This document shows positions 29,917 to 38,309 of a stretch of 64,000 bases of DNA, in pieces. Position numbers and translations under genes: made by a program. The first letter of the stretch is position 1; each line of letters begins with the position of its first letter. The notes beneath the pieces were generated by a model, which had not been told where the DNA came from, ran no database searches, and saw only the letters and a list, made by a program, of their open reading frames with translations. The DNA comes from Vibrio sp. 10N.286.49.B3 (GTDB taxonomy: Bacteria; Pseudomonadota; Gammaproteobacteria; Enterobacterales; Vibrionaceae), in contig NZ_MCUV01000004.1 of assembly GCF_002873395.1 (NCBI RefSeq), forward strand, positions 62,001 through 126,000, written 5' to 3'.

Positions 29917-30333
29917 TTAGCCAATTGAGATATTACGCGGCTTCATGGCTTCAGGGACTTCACGGACTAAATCAACGTGAAGTAAGCCATTTTCCATGCT
30001 GGCTGTAGTGACCATTACGTAATCGGCTAATTGGAATTTGCGCTCAAAGTCGCGCTCTGCAATACCTTGATATACGTAGTTTGGTTTGTCTTCAGTCGTT
30101 TTCGCTTTGCCTGAGACCAACAGCATGTTTTCGTTTTGCGTTAGGGTAATGTCATCTTCTGAAAAACCAGCAACGGCCATCGTAATACGATAGTTATTGT
30201 CATCTTTCTGTTCGATGTTGTATGGAGGGTATCCATTACTAGACTGCTTCTTCGCGCTGTTTTCTACAAGATCTAACAGGCGGTCGAAACCAATTGATTG
30301 GCGGTATAGGGGAGAAAAATCTACTTGACGCAT
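29917..30333 (-). CDS. ibpA: Small heat-shock protein IbpA (Hsp20)
   Basis: The start is set at the ATG giving MRQVDFSPLYRQSIGFDRL, matching E. coli IbpA MRNFDLSPLYRSAIGFDRL; an upstream in-frame start is possible but lacks this match. AGGA lies 7 bases before it. The 138-residue product is an alpha-crystallin domain protein with the GFSEDDI, GIAERDFERKFQLADYV and C-terminal PRNISIG (IxI-like) elements. It binds unfolded proteins and hands them to DnaK/ClpB. It is the first gene of the chaperone cluster, and its leader looks like an RNA thermometer. Confidence 0.93.
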   Translation of the reverse strand: MRQVDFSPLYRQSIGFDRLLDLVENSAKKQSSNGYPPYNIEQKDDNNYRITMAVAGFSEDDITLTQNENMLLVSGKAKTTEDKPNYVYQGIAERDFERKFQLADYVMVTTASMENGLLHVDLVREVPEAMKPRNISIG

Positions 30334-30415
30334 AATACTATCCTCATAAATAAGCAATAGTTCTCAGACCAGGATTGGCTTATATAAGCACGACCAATAG
30401 CATGAGACTAACCAC
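30334..30415 (-). promoter_or_regulatory. ROSE-like RNA thermometer in the ibpA leader
   Basis: On the minus strand the ribosome-binding AGGA (complement of 30341-30344) is preceded by TTGCT with an 8-base loop between, the UUGCU...AGGA arrangement that defines ROSE elements of hsp20 genes. A second hairpin just upstream uses GCTTATATAAGC with ATTGG/CCAAT arms. In known ROSE elements the SD-bearing hairpin melts on heating. The sequence match is short, so this is a candidate. Further upstream to 30674 nothing else was recognised; no good sigma-32 promoter was found. Confidence 0.5.
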
Positions 30416-30674
30416 ATACTCCGAGTGTTATCTTTATAACCACTTTGGACGTATGTATTAAATAATGAAAGCAGGTGGCAAGCCGAATCGGTCATGCGAC
30501 ACTCTACCGTTTGATGACTGTTGAACCCGATTAAGTCGGCGAACTTGGTCATCAATGAACTCCATAAGGCAGCTCATGTATTTAATATATGCTTCCCAGT
30601 TTTAACTGTCAATATAGAAATTAGTTTTTTTAATGCTTATTCGGTTTTCATTAACGCGTCCAAGCTTAAACAAC

Positions 30675-30709
30675 AAAAAAACCTTGGCCTAATGAAAAGC
30701 CAAGGTTTT
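30675..30709 (-). terminator. Rho-independent terminator of the chitinase gene
   Basis: ACCTTGGC and GCCAAGGT flank a 10-base loop, with seven T on the minus strand after the stem. It is about 70 bases beyond the chitinase stop. Confidence 0.85.
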
Positions 30710-30774
30710 GTGTCTTTAACTCAGTGTGATGCTAACGAGTCACTAAGTGTGATGCTAGCTAGAACTCATTGAGC

Positions 30775-33486
30775 TTACTCTGGGCAAACCGCCTCACCGA
30801 TGTCTTCCCAAACACTGCTTGTTGTTGGGTTCTCACCTTGAGTCCACCATTTTGCTTGGTAGCGACGCTCGCCGTGGTCAACTTCATCACCGCCATTGTA
30901 AACGGTGTCAGCATTCCAACCCATCGCAACGGTGCTGTGCAGTTCCCATACGTCAGCGGCTAGAGAAGGCGCGGTATTTTGTGTCCACCACTTCGCTTTC
31001 CAAACGAGATCATCATGACTCACTGTGTCACCACCGTTGTACACTTGACCGGCTTGGTATGCAGGGAAATCACCTAGGTTTGGATCTTCCACTGAACATT
31101 CACCTGGAAGCTCACCCGGTTCGCCAGGGATAAGTGGCTCATCTGGTGTACCTGGTTCTGCTGGCTTACCGCTTTCACCTTCTTCAGGCGCTTCAATTGG
31201 CGTACCGGTTCCTGGATCAATCACTATCATTTTTTCTACGATAATCGTCGTGCTTGCTTTAGCGTCAAGCTGACCATCGGAAACCAAGACGCTAATATCA
31301 GTGACGATATCTTCTGTGGTGGTTGGCGCTTTTACCACAAGTGTCTTTGAGCCGTAGCCGCTGATCACCTCAAAGTTACTTGGCACTGACCAGTCAAACG
31401 TTAATGGATCGTTTTCAGGATCGTTTGCTTGTGCTGTCAGGCTAAATTGTTGACCTGATTTCACGGTTAGTGTCGCTGGAAGCTCAACCGTTGGCGGCTG
31501 GTTTTCTGGCTCTTCAGCTAGGTTAGCAATCGCCACTGAATCGGTGCCCGTTAGGTTTTCAGGGTCGGTTACCGTTAGTGAGAAGCTGTAGGTTTGGTCT
31601 TCATCAACCGCTGGTACAAACACGGTCGCTTGTGCACGGTCAGCATTGATTAGCTCAACCTGCTCGCCACCAATTTGTGTCCATGTGTAGGTCAGTGCTT
31701 CACCTTCTGGATCGTAAGAAGCGCTGCCATCTAGCGTCACTTCTACTGGACCACTAACTTCATGATCTTGACCTGCGTTGGCAACCGGTGGCTTGTTGAC
31801 GGGTGGCAGTTCGCCATTATCATCGCCATGACCGAGAGACTCATGCATAGCGTTAAGCACATCACCGTTATCGCCATCAATTTCCCACGACATTAAGCCG
31901 CCAAGACCGTGTTCACGTACGTATTGACCTTTCGCAAGTACAGCACGTTCATTATCAAATGTGATCAGCTCTTTGGTTGTTGGGTTCCACATGTATGACG
32001 CTTCTGCTTGCTCATCATAACGCTCTTCCCAATCACCACCGCTGCGGTTAGCTCGGATATCACGGTAATCAACAACGCCGTTTTCCCATGTACCTTTGAT
32101 TGCGCCTGTTGCACGACCTGAGAATGGGTTGTCGTTAACATAATCATGTACGCCAGTCCAACCACGCCCGTATTTTGGTACGCCAGGAATGATACGTTTT
32201 CTATCCACACCGGCTTCGATTAGGTGCTGTACGCCTTCATTCAAGTTAAAGTCGTATGGGACGTCATGTTCTGGTTGGTAAATACCAGATTGGTGACCAA
32301 GGTTTTCAGTATCAAAGGCACCGTACATGTCGTAGCTCATCACGTAGATGTAATCCATGTACTGCTGCGCTTGATTGAAATCGACAACGCCAAGTTTTGT
32401 TGATGAAGTGTGTACTGCTGAAGAGAGCTCGAAAGTACGACCGGTTTCTGCTTCTAGTTCGTCCATCATTTCACGTAACTCTTTCATCAGCGTTACGTAT
32501 AGCTCGCCATCTTTTTCAGGGTCGCCAAGGTTTGGATTCGCACCGCCACCGCCTGGGTATTCCCAATCGATATCAATGCCGTCGAAGAATTTCCATGTCA
32601 GTAGGAATTGACGTACTGAGTTGATAAATGTTTTACGACCTTCTTCATCGTGCATGAAATAGAATGGGTCTGAAAGTGTCCAGCCACCAAGAGAAGGAAC
32701 GATTTTTAGATCCGGGTTGGCTTGTTTGATCTGCATTAGCTGACCAAAGTTACCTTTAAAGTTGTCGGCCCATGTGAAATGACCATTAAAGGTATTTTGC
32801 ACGGTTGCCCACGGGTCATGTAGAGCCAGTTCAAAGTCATCAACGCCTTCACAAGCACGCAGTAACTGTTGGTAACTGCCATCAATTTCTTTCACGCTGT
32901 CATTCATGTCTGCACCACAAATTGGTACGAACGCGTAGATAAGGTGCGTTAAGTTTTCATGTGGGATTTTTGCTGCTAGGTAGTCACGCTCATAGCCTGA
33001 CCACTCTACGAAATAGGTACTCACCACACTGCCCGATGTATTGGTGTATGGCTTGTTGTTTTCTAGGTATTGAGCTTCCAGCGGCTCCATGTGTGCGCCA
33101 TCTGTATCGGCAACCACAACATTTTTTGGCGTACTTACGCTGGCGCCATCATCATTTGATAGCTCCACAACAAGCTCATAGCGACCGGATTTTTCGATAT
33201 TAAAACTGGCTTTACCTGGGTTACCATCGGCTTGCCAAACGACTTCGCCATTGAGTAAGATCGCTGATTGGGTAGCGGGATCGCCAGTCCAAACAGACCA
33301 TGAGATATCAACCACCACTTCATCGTGTAGCGTAATTAAATCACGGTATGACTGTTTGGTATCGTCTACTTCAACAAATGAGTAGTTGAGATCGCCCCAT
33401 TCATTAATGGTTGGAACGCCCGGCGCGGCTGCCATCGTATTGAATGACATGCCCCCGATTAAAAGTGCTAGTACTGTTTTTTTCAC
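30775..33486 (-). CDS. chiA: Secreted GH18 chitinase with PKD-like and chitin-binding domains
   Basis: This 903-residue protein has a signal peptide (to about residue 20), a ChiA-type N-terminal beta domain (about 21-135) and a GH18 catalytic barrel. The catalytic motif DGIDIDWEYPGG (302-313, acid Glu309) and SLGGWTLSDPF and MSYDMYGAF are intact. Two PKD/Ig-like domains (about 585-760), an acidic Pro/Glu/Gly linker, and two C-terminal CBM5/12 domains follow, each with the AKWWTQ signature. It cleaves chitin outside the cell. The layout matches Vibrio ChiA, a type II secretion substrate; the gsp genes lie later in this window. It has its own terminator. Confidence 0.95.
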   Translation of the reverse strand: MKKTVLALLIGGMSFNTMAAAPGVPTINEWGDLNYSFVEVDDTKQSYRDLITLHDEVVVDISWSVWTGDPATQSAILLNGEVVWQADGNPGKASFNIEKSGRYELVVELSNDDGASVSTPKNVVVADTDGAHMEPLEAQYLENNKPYTNTSGSVVSTYFVEWSGYERDYLAAKIPHENLTHLIYAFVPICGADMNDSVKEIDGSYQQLLRACEGVDDFELALHDPWATVQNTFNGHFTWADNFKGNFGQLMQIKQANPDLKIVPSLGGWTLSDPFYFMHDEEGRKTFINSVRQFLLTWKFFDGIDIDWEYPGGGGANPNLGDPEKDGELYVTLMKELREMMDELEAETGRTFELSSAVHTSSTKLGVVDFNQAQQYMDYIYVMSYDMYGAFDTENLGHQSGIYQPEHDVPYDFNLNEGVQHLIEAGVDRKRIIPGVPKYGRGWTGVHDYVNDNPFSGRATGAIKGTWENGVVDYRDIRANRSGGDWEERYDEQAEASYMWNPTTKELITFDNERAVLAKGQYVREHGLGGLMSWEIDGDNGDVLNAMHESLGHGDDNGELPPVNKPPVANAGQDHEVSGPVEVTLDGSASYDPEGEALTYTWTQIGGEQVELINADRAQATVFVPAVDEDQTYSFSLTVTDPENLTGTDSVAIANLAEEPENQPPTVELPATLTVKSGQQFSLTAQANDPENDPLTFDWSVPSNFEVISGYGSKTLVVKAPTTTEDIVTDISVLVSDGQLDAKASTTIIVEKMIVIDPGTGTPIEAPEEGESGKPAEPGTPDEPLIPGEPGELPGECSVEDPNLGDFPAYQAGQVYNGGDTVSHDDLVWKAKWWTQNTAPSLAADVWELHSTVAMGWNADTVYNGGDEVDHGERRYQAKWWTQGENPTTSSVWEDIGEAVCPE

Positions 33487-33599
33487 GTTAAGCTATCCTG
33501 TTATTTATTTTTCACAATTAATGTTCAAGTCAATTGAAAGGCAGTCATCGGATTGAAAGCTGCCGAGTTATTAGACCTGATATAAATGAAAAACCACTA

Positions 33600-33616
33600 A
33601 CAGAACACCATTCTGT
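33600..33616. promoter_or_regulatory. Inverted repeat upstream of the chitinase gene
   Basis: ACAGAA-CACCA-TTCTGT is a perfect 6-bp dyad with a 5-base spacer, about 115 bases before the chitinase start. Size and position suit a repressor or activator site. No regulator can be named. The rest of the 33487-33741 gap is AT-rich. Confidence 0.35.
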
Positions 33617-33741
33617 GGGAGAAAATCACACTCTTAATATTTATTGCCGTTTGCACACATTCCTCTGACTTTTGCACTTGATTTTCATCAAACATAAAGT
33701 TATGAGAGCAAGAAAAAGGCTGTGTTTATTAATCTTGAAAA

Positions 33742-35169
33742 TTAACGGCCACCAAAGCAAAGGTATTTGATATCTAGGTACTCATCTAAACCTTGCTTAG
33801 CCCCTTCCCGACCAATACCCGATTGCTTAACTCCGCCAAATGGGGCGACCTCTGTGGAGATAATGCCGTCATTAATGCCGATCATGCCATATTCCAATGC
33901 TTCTGAAATCTGCCAAATACGGTGAATATTCTGGCTATAAAAGTACGCGGCTAATCCATAAATGGTGTCGTTTGCCATCTCGATTAAGGATTCATCGCTA
34001 TCAAAACAGACCACAGGAGCAACAGGACCAAAGATCTCTTGTTGGATAATATCCATACCATGGCTGACATCGGTTAAGATCACTGGCTGAACAAACAAGC
34101 CATCCAACTGCTTAATCGGAGAGGTCGGGTTCGCGCCTTGCTCAATAGCACGCTCTACCATCGCTTGGATATTTTGTTTCGCAGCTTGGCTAATAACAGG
34201 ACCAACGGTAGTGCCTTCCTCTAACCCATTACCGACTTTCAAGGTTTTTACTGCCGCATCGAATTTGCTGACGAACTCATCGTACACCTTGCTGTGGACG
34301 TAAAAGCGATTGGCACAGACGCAGGTTTGTCCAGCATTGCGAAATTTCGATAGCATGGCTCCTTGAACTGCGGCGTCGATATCCGCATCATCAAAGACGA
34401 TAAATGGGGCATTGCCTCCCAACTCCATCGAGGTGCGCTTAACACTTTGTGCACACTGCGCCATGAGTAAACTGCCCACCCGTGTCGACCCGGTAAAAGA
34501 GAGTTTGCGGATCAATGGGTGTGAGGTAAAAGCGTCACCAATTTGCGGCGCATCTTCACCAATCACGACTTGTAATAGGTCACGTGGAATCCCGGCTTGA
34601 TAAGCTAACTCGGCAACCGCAAAAGCTGAAAGTGGTGTCAGCTCTGCTGGTTTGATGATAAAGCTACAACCGGCAGCAAGGGCTGGGGCGGCTTTACGGG
34701 TGATCATGGCGATGGGAAAGTTCCATGGGGTAATCGCGCAGGCAACGCCAATTGGTTGCTTGATGGTGACTAAGTTTTTACCCGCAGCTGGCGCAGGAAT
34801 GGAATCACCGTAGGCACGCTTGGCTTCTTCTGCAAACCATTCAACAAAGCTTGCACCATAGCTCACCTCTCCCATGGACTCTGCCAGCGGTTTACCTTGC
34901 TCTAGCGTCATCAGCCGCGCGAGATCGGCTTGGTTTTCCATCAGCAATTCATACCACGCTTTTAATATTACTGCCCGTTGCTTTGCTGTCTGTTTAGCCC
35001 ACTCTTTTTGCGCATCATGAGCTCGTTCAATACCTTGATTAACACTTTTGACACAGCTAATGGGAACATGCCCTATTTGCTCACCGGTTGCAGGGTTCGT
35101 CACTGCCAGTTGAGATGGTGCGCTGACATCCATAAATGATAATAGGGTTCGGTTTTGAATATGCTGCAT
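33742..35169 (-). CDS. gabD: Succinate-semialdehyde dehydrogenase (GabD-type aldehyde dehydrogenase)
   Basis: The enzyme oxidises succinate semialdehyde (or a related short-chain aldehyde) to the acid with NAD(P)+. The start is placed at the ATG beginning MQHIQNRTLLSF, with AGGGA 6 bases upstream; an in-frame start 28 codons earlier lacks that spacing. The 475 residues cover VTNPATGEQIG, the cofactor-binding PWNFPIAMITRK, FTGSTRVG, ELGGNAPFIVFDDAD with the general base Glu, and the catalytic Cys in AGQTCVCANR. No gabT or other gab gene is adjacent, so the physiological aldehyde is uncertain. Confidence 0.85.
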   Translation of the reverse strand: MQHIQNRTLLSFMDVSAPSQLAVTNPATGEQIGHVPISCVKSVNQGIERAHDAQKEWAKQTAKQRAVILKAWYELLMENQADLARLMTLEQGKPLAESMGEVSYGASFVEWFAEEAKRAYGDSIPAPAAGKNLVTIKQPIGVACAITPWNFPIAMITRKAAPALAAGCSFIIKPAELTPLSAFAVAELAYQAGIPRDLLQVVIGEDAPQIGDAFTSHPLIRKLSFTGSTRVGSLLMAQCAQSVKRTSMELGGNAPFIVFDDADIDAAVQGAMLSKFRNAGQTCVCANRFYVHSKVYDEFVSKFDAAVKTLKVGNGLEEGTTVGPVISQAAKQNIQAMVERAIEQGANPTSPIKQLDGLFVQPVILTDVSHGMDIIQQEIFGPVAPVVCFDSDESLIEMANDTIYGLAAYFYSQNIHRIWQISEALEYGMIGINDGIISTEVAPFGGVKQSGIGREGAKQGLDEYLDIKYLCFGGR

Positions 35170-35494
35170 GACATTCCCTTTATGTGGCTGTTTTCTACAA
35201 TACTCATGTAGTTGCATTATAATAATTGTGTCAATGGATGACAATTTGGTCATTGCTATACTTTGGCTTAGCGCACCACTTACTTATAAAACTCAATTAA
35301 ATTAGAAGCTTATATTCGATAAAACCAACCATCCTGACATAAATCTCAAAAATAGGATTCGAACACTTTTTAATCAAATGCTGTTGAAAAAAACACCTTG
35401 TACGCTACCATGGTCATACTTGATTGAAGTGTCGATAACAATAAAAATTACCACCTTCATTTAAGTTGTCGTTAATTAGATATAAGGGAATATT
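35170..35494. other. Gene-free stretch between gabD and the first microprotein gene
   Basis: The stretch holds the divergent promoter region for gabD and the microprotein gene. It is AT-rich. No strong promoter, repeat or hairpin could be defended by eye. Confidence 0.6.
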
Positions 35495-35617
35495 ATGGAT
35501 CAATGTGACCACTCACAACATTTACAACGTCAACATAGAAATTTCTGGCAGCGGTTCATTGGTATTAAAGAAATACTCCGCTGCTCTAACTGTGGTCATA
35601 TCATCACGGTTAGATAG
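35495..35617 (+). CDS. 40-residue Cys/His microprotein, copy 1
   Basis: The frame MDQCDHSQHLQRQHRNFWQR continues to CSNCGHIITVR. It has a good ribosome-binding site (AAGGGA, 7 bases before ATG) and its own terminator 10 bases after the stop. A C-x-H pair near the start and C-x2-C-x-H near the end could bind one zinc ion. Tryptophan and many basic residues suggest nucleic-acid or protein contact. A second copy lies 316 bases downstream. The conserved protein pattern despite diverged N-terminal DNA argues that it is a real gene. The family and function are unknown to me. Confidence 0.7.
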   Translation: MDQCDHSQHLQRQHRNFWQRFIGIKEILRCSNCGHIITVR

Positions 35618-35620
35618 ACA

Positions 35621-35657
35621 GCAAAAAGGGCGCTTCATTAAGAAGCGCCCTTTTGTT
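35621..35657 (+). terminator. Terminator of microprotein gene 1
   Basis: GGGCGCTTC and GAAGCGCCC form a perfect 9-bp stem with a 5-base loop, preceded by AAAAA and followed by TTTTGTTT. Confidence 0.93.
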
Positions 35658-35932
35658 TATTTTGCATTCTATTCTAAATAATCTCGAAAATAGACATATT
35701 TTGTCCAGGCACACATCTTACAATTTGACACTGTGATTAAGCTTATAAATGAAAAACCTGTTCATATTCACCGCAGCAAGCTTACCACACACAATACGCA
35801 ACATTTATCACAAAAGTACAATAAACCCATTCAACTTGTGTGATATTAGTTCCATTTTTTCAGCTAAAGATCTTTTATAATAAAACTATAAATAAGATTC
35901 ATAAAATAATTCAAAGAAATAATAGGCTTAAT

Positions 35933-36049
35933 ATGTGCAACCATTCTCAATACTTGCAACGTCAACGAAGGAGCTTCTGGCAAAGGCTCATTGGTATTAA
36001 AGAAATACTCCGCTGCTCTAACTGTGGTCATATCGTCACTGTTAGATAG
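35933..36049 (+). CDS. 38-residue Cys/His microprotein, copy 2
   Basis: The product MCNHSQYLQRQRRSFWQRLI... ends RCSNCGHIVTVR and is the paralogue of the gene just upstream, with the C-x-H and C-x2-C-x-H residues kept. A 47-base segment covering the middle and Cys motif is identical at DNA level to copy 1, while the first 19 codons have several differences, mostly conservative. The ribosome-binding site is weak (AGG). Its own terminator follows. The pair looks like a tandem duplication with later gene conversion of the 3' half. Confidence 0.68.
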   Translation: MCNHSQYLQRQRRSFWQRLIGIKEILRCSNCGHIVTVR

Positions 36050-36054
36050 ACAGC

Positions 36055-36096
36055 AAAAAGGGCGCTTCTATTAGATAGAAGCGCCCTTTTGTTTTT
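36055..36096 (+). terminator. Terminator of microprotein gene 2
   Basis: GGGCGCTTCTA pairs with TAGAAGCGCCC (11-bp stem), followed by TTTTGTTTTT. It is the same hairpin as after copy 1 but two base pairs longer, with both arms changed together. Confidence 0.93.
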
Positions 36097-36460
36097 AAAC
36101 CGGATACTAATCACTGCGAGTAGATTGGTATAATATCCCTAGCAAACGCGTTGTCATCTTAGTGATAATCTTATGCGCTGTTCGAAGTAGTATCGAAAAT
36201 GCAGGTCATGCCGTTGCTTACCCCAAAATCGAAACTACCCCTTTAGCATTACACGCTGATAATAATTATGTTAGTAATAATATACACAACCAATCGTTAT
36301 GCGTGATATATCACGATTTTAGACTTCCACTCTGTTTTTTTGAAGTAATGTCACAAAAATAACATCTATAGGGCTATTTTATTCTAGCGAGTAGAGACGT
36401 TACCTCATCTACCGACAATACAACCATATAGAGTGATTTTGGGTTCTTTAAAGTGATGAT
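36097..36460. other. Gene-free AT-rich stretch
   Basis: I see no credible gene, repeat or hairpin here. A TATAAT occurs near 36131 without a good -35. Short open frames lack ribosome-binding sites. Confidence 0.6.
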
Positions 36461-36892
36461 TTATTTGTATTCGATAACTTTTGCTACGTACTCAAATTTA
36501 TCCGACTTACCAAGTTTATTGCGATAGACATCTACGGAGAAAAAGTTTGGTGAATCTTGCTCAATTTTTTTGATGATCTCTTGATTGAGCTTATCTAGGC
36601 TATCGTGACCATAAACAAAGAACTGATCTTGTTTTTCCAAGTTGATATGCTTAGCGTAAGTTGCCGAAACTAAAGCTTTACTTAAACTTTCATGTACCAC
36701 AACTTGGTAGTCAACATATTCAAACTGCGTCCCTTCATTATGTACGCTAGCAAAGATATCTTCTTGGCCTGACACTGAAACGAGTTCTCGCATCACTTGG
36801 TTAACTTCTTGAATGTCTTGTGTGGTTGCTGTTTGAGCTGAAACATTAAAAGCAGCAGAAATAAGTGCAGCAAGTAAAAGTGTTTTTTTCAT
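36461..36892 (-). CDS. Small exported protein of unknown function
   Basis: The 143-residue product has a textbook signal peptide (MKKTLLLAALISAAFNVSA, cleavage after VSA). The remaining roughly 124 residues have no cysteines and mix helix-like (DIQEVNQVMRELVSV) and strand-like segments (FEYVDYQVVVHES, ALVSATYAKHI), ending FEYVAKVIEYK. A periplasmic location is likely. I do not recognise the family. It stands alone, divergent from gmk, with no operon partners. Confidence 0.7.
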   Translation of the reverse strand: MKKTLLLAALISAAFNVSAQTATTQDIQEVNQVMRELVSVSGQEDIFASVHNEGTQFEYVDYQVVVHESLSKALVSATYAKHINLEKQDQFFVYGHDSLDKLNQEIIKKIEQDSPNFFSVDVYRNKLGKSDKFEYVAKVIEYK

Positions 36893-37168
36893 AATAGAGA
36901 GTCCCGAGTTGTTGGCTACTGATGGTTATATTACCCATACAAATATGATCTATTTAATCTCATTTGCAGGACTCAACCCTCCATACAACCGTGTGCTTAT
37001 CACTCTTGATAAGGACAAAAAAATGTCATCATTTACATATTCACCTAACTCGCCGTTTATGCTACTCTTCGCCTCCATTTTTCTGGGTGCTTTTCACTCA
37101 GAACACGCATTTTAATAGGCTAAGCACTACACTTAGCATTCAATCCAACCAACCGTGGAAATATAAAG

Positions 37169-37792
37169 ATGGGCAAAGGCACTCTCTATATCGTATCTGC
37201 TCCTAGCGGCGCCGGTAAATCGAGCTTAATCTCAGCGATGCTGGAAACGAACCCTACCTATGCGATGAAAGTCTCTGTGTCTCATACGACTCGTGATGCT
37301 CGCCCAGGTGAGATCGATGGCACCCATTACCACTACATTGCGAAAGAAGAATTTAAGTCTTTAATTGAACAAGGCTTATTCCTTGAGTACGCAGAAGTAT
37401 TTGGTAACTACTACGGTACCTCTCGTGTTTGGATTGAAGATAACCTAAATAAAGGTATCGATGTCTTCCTCGATATCGACTGGCAAGGTGCACGTCAAAT
37501 TCGTGAGCAAATGCCACAAGCGAAAAGCATCTTCATTCTGCCACCGTCAAATGGTGAACTAGAACGTCGTCTAAATACTCGTGGTCAAGATGCTCCTGAA
37601 GTCATTGCAAAACGAATGAGTGAGGCAAAATCAGAGATTTCTCACTACAATGAATATGATTACATGATCATTAATGATGACTTTGATAACGCTTTAATTG
37701 ACTTTAAAGCTATTATCCGTGCCGAGCGTCTGAAACAAGACAAGCAAAGCGCTAAGTATCAAGGTATGCTGACCGCACTATTATCTGAGTAA
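37169..37792 (+). CDS. gmk: Guanylate kinase
   Basis: Gmk phosphorylates GMP to GDP with ATP. The 207-residue protein has the P-loop [11 protein letters not shown], the GMP-binding [20 protein letters not shown] and YGTS segments, and [12 protein letters not shown], all intact. It opens the gmk-rpoZ-spoT cluster shared with E. coli and V. cholerae. It marks the right edge of the accessory stretch that begins after yicC. The 276 bases upstream hold only its promoter region and that of the divergent exported protein. Confidence 0.97.
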   Translation: MGKGTLYIVSAPSGAGKSSLISAMLETNPTYAMKVSVSHTTRDARPGEIDGTHYHYIAKEEFKSLIEQGLFLEYAEVFGNYYGTSRVWIEDNLNKGIDVFLDIDWQGARQIREQMPQAKSIFILPPSNGELERRLNTRGQDAPEVIAKRMSEAKSEISHYNEYDYMIINDDFDNALIDFKAIIRAERLKQDKQSAKYQGMLTALLSE

Positions 37793-37997
37793 TCAGACAC
37801 CAGCATACATACAAATCTTTACTGCTGGCTTGGCGATTTAACGGCTTCTCTGTCTATTTATATGGCGTTCAGGTCTATTATCGTTGGCGAGCAGTATTTA
37901 TCAGTGAGATAAGTCTGCCTCGATCTAGCTAAAGCTGGACGAAACTTGTATACTTTCTCGTCATTAAAAATTAATTAGTTAACTATTTGGAGTTCTC

Positions 37998-38270
37998 ATG
38001 GCACGCGTAACTGTTCAAGACGCTGTTGAAAAAGTTGGCAACCGTTTCGACCTAGTTCTAATCTCTGCTCGTCGCGCTCGTCAAATGCAAACTGGCGGTA
38101 AAGATTCACTAGTGCCAGAAGAAAATGATAAGCCTACGGTTATCGCTCTACGCGAAATCGAAGAAGGTCTTATCACGAAAGATGTATTGGACGCACGTGA
38201 GCGCCAAGAACAGCAAGAGCAAGAAGCGGCTGAGCTGGCTGCGGTAAGTAGCATTACACATACCCGTTAA
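37998..38270 (+). CDS. rpoZ: RNA polymerase omega subunit
   Basis: Omega binds the beta' C-terminus and helps assembly; in proteobacteria it also forms part of a ppGpp-binding site. The 90 residues ([29 protein letters not shown]...) match the E. coli length. It lies just upstream of spoT, which makes and degrades ppGpp. A good ribosome-binding site (GGAG) precedes the ATG. The 205-base gap after gmk suggests a separate promoter. Confidence 0.97.
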   Translation: MARVTVQDAVEKVGNRFDLVLISARRARQMQTGGKDSLVPEENDKPTVIALREIEEGLITKDVLDARERQEQQEQEAAELAAVSSITHTR

Positions 38271-38309
38271 TTCGGTTATTCGTATCAAGTAACTTTTCGG
38301 GTCTATAAT

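Noticed and set aside
30420..30490. Sigma-32 promoter for ibpA (CTTGCC ... CATT)
   Set aside because: The spacing between the -35-like and -10-like parts is too short and the -10 lacks the C-rich core.
30521..30772. An 83-codon plus-strand open frame upstream of ibpA
   Set aside because: It spans the chitinase terminator hairpin, has no ribosome-binding site and no recognisable protein features.
33640..33660. CRP-like site (TGTGA...CACA pattern) upstream of the chitinase gene
   Set aside because: The half-sites are spaced 7 rather than 6 bases apart and the second half deviates, so it does not meet the consensus.
36909..37206. Two overlapping open frames of 68 and 80 codons before gmk
   Set aside because: They overlap each other in different frames, lack ribosome-binding sites, and one overlaps the start of gmk; they look like chance open frames.
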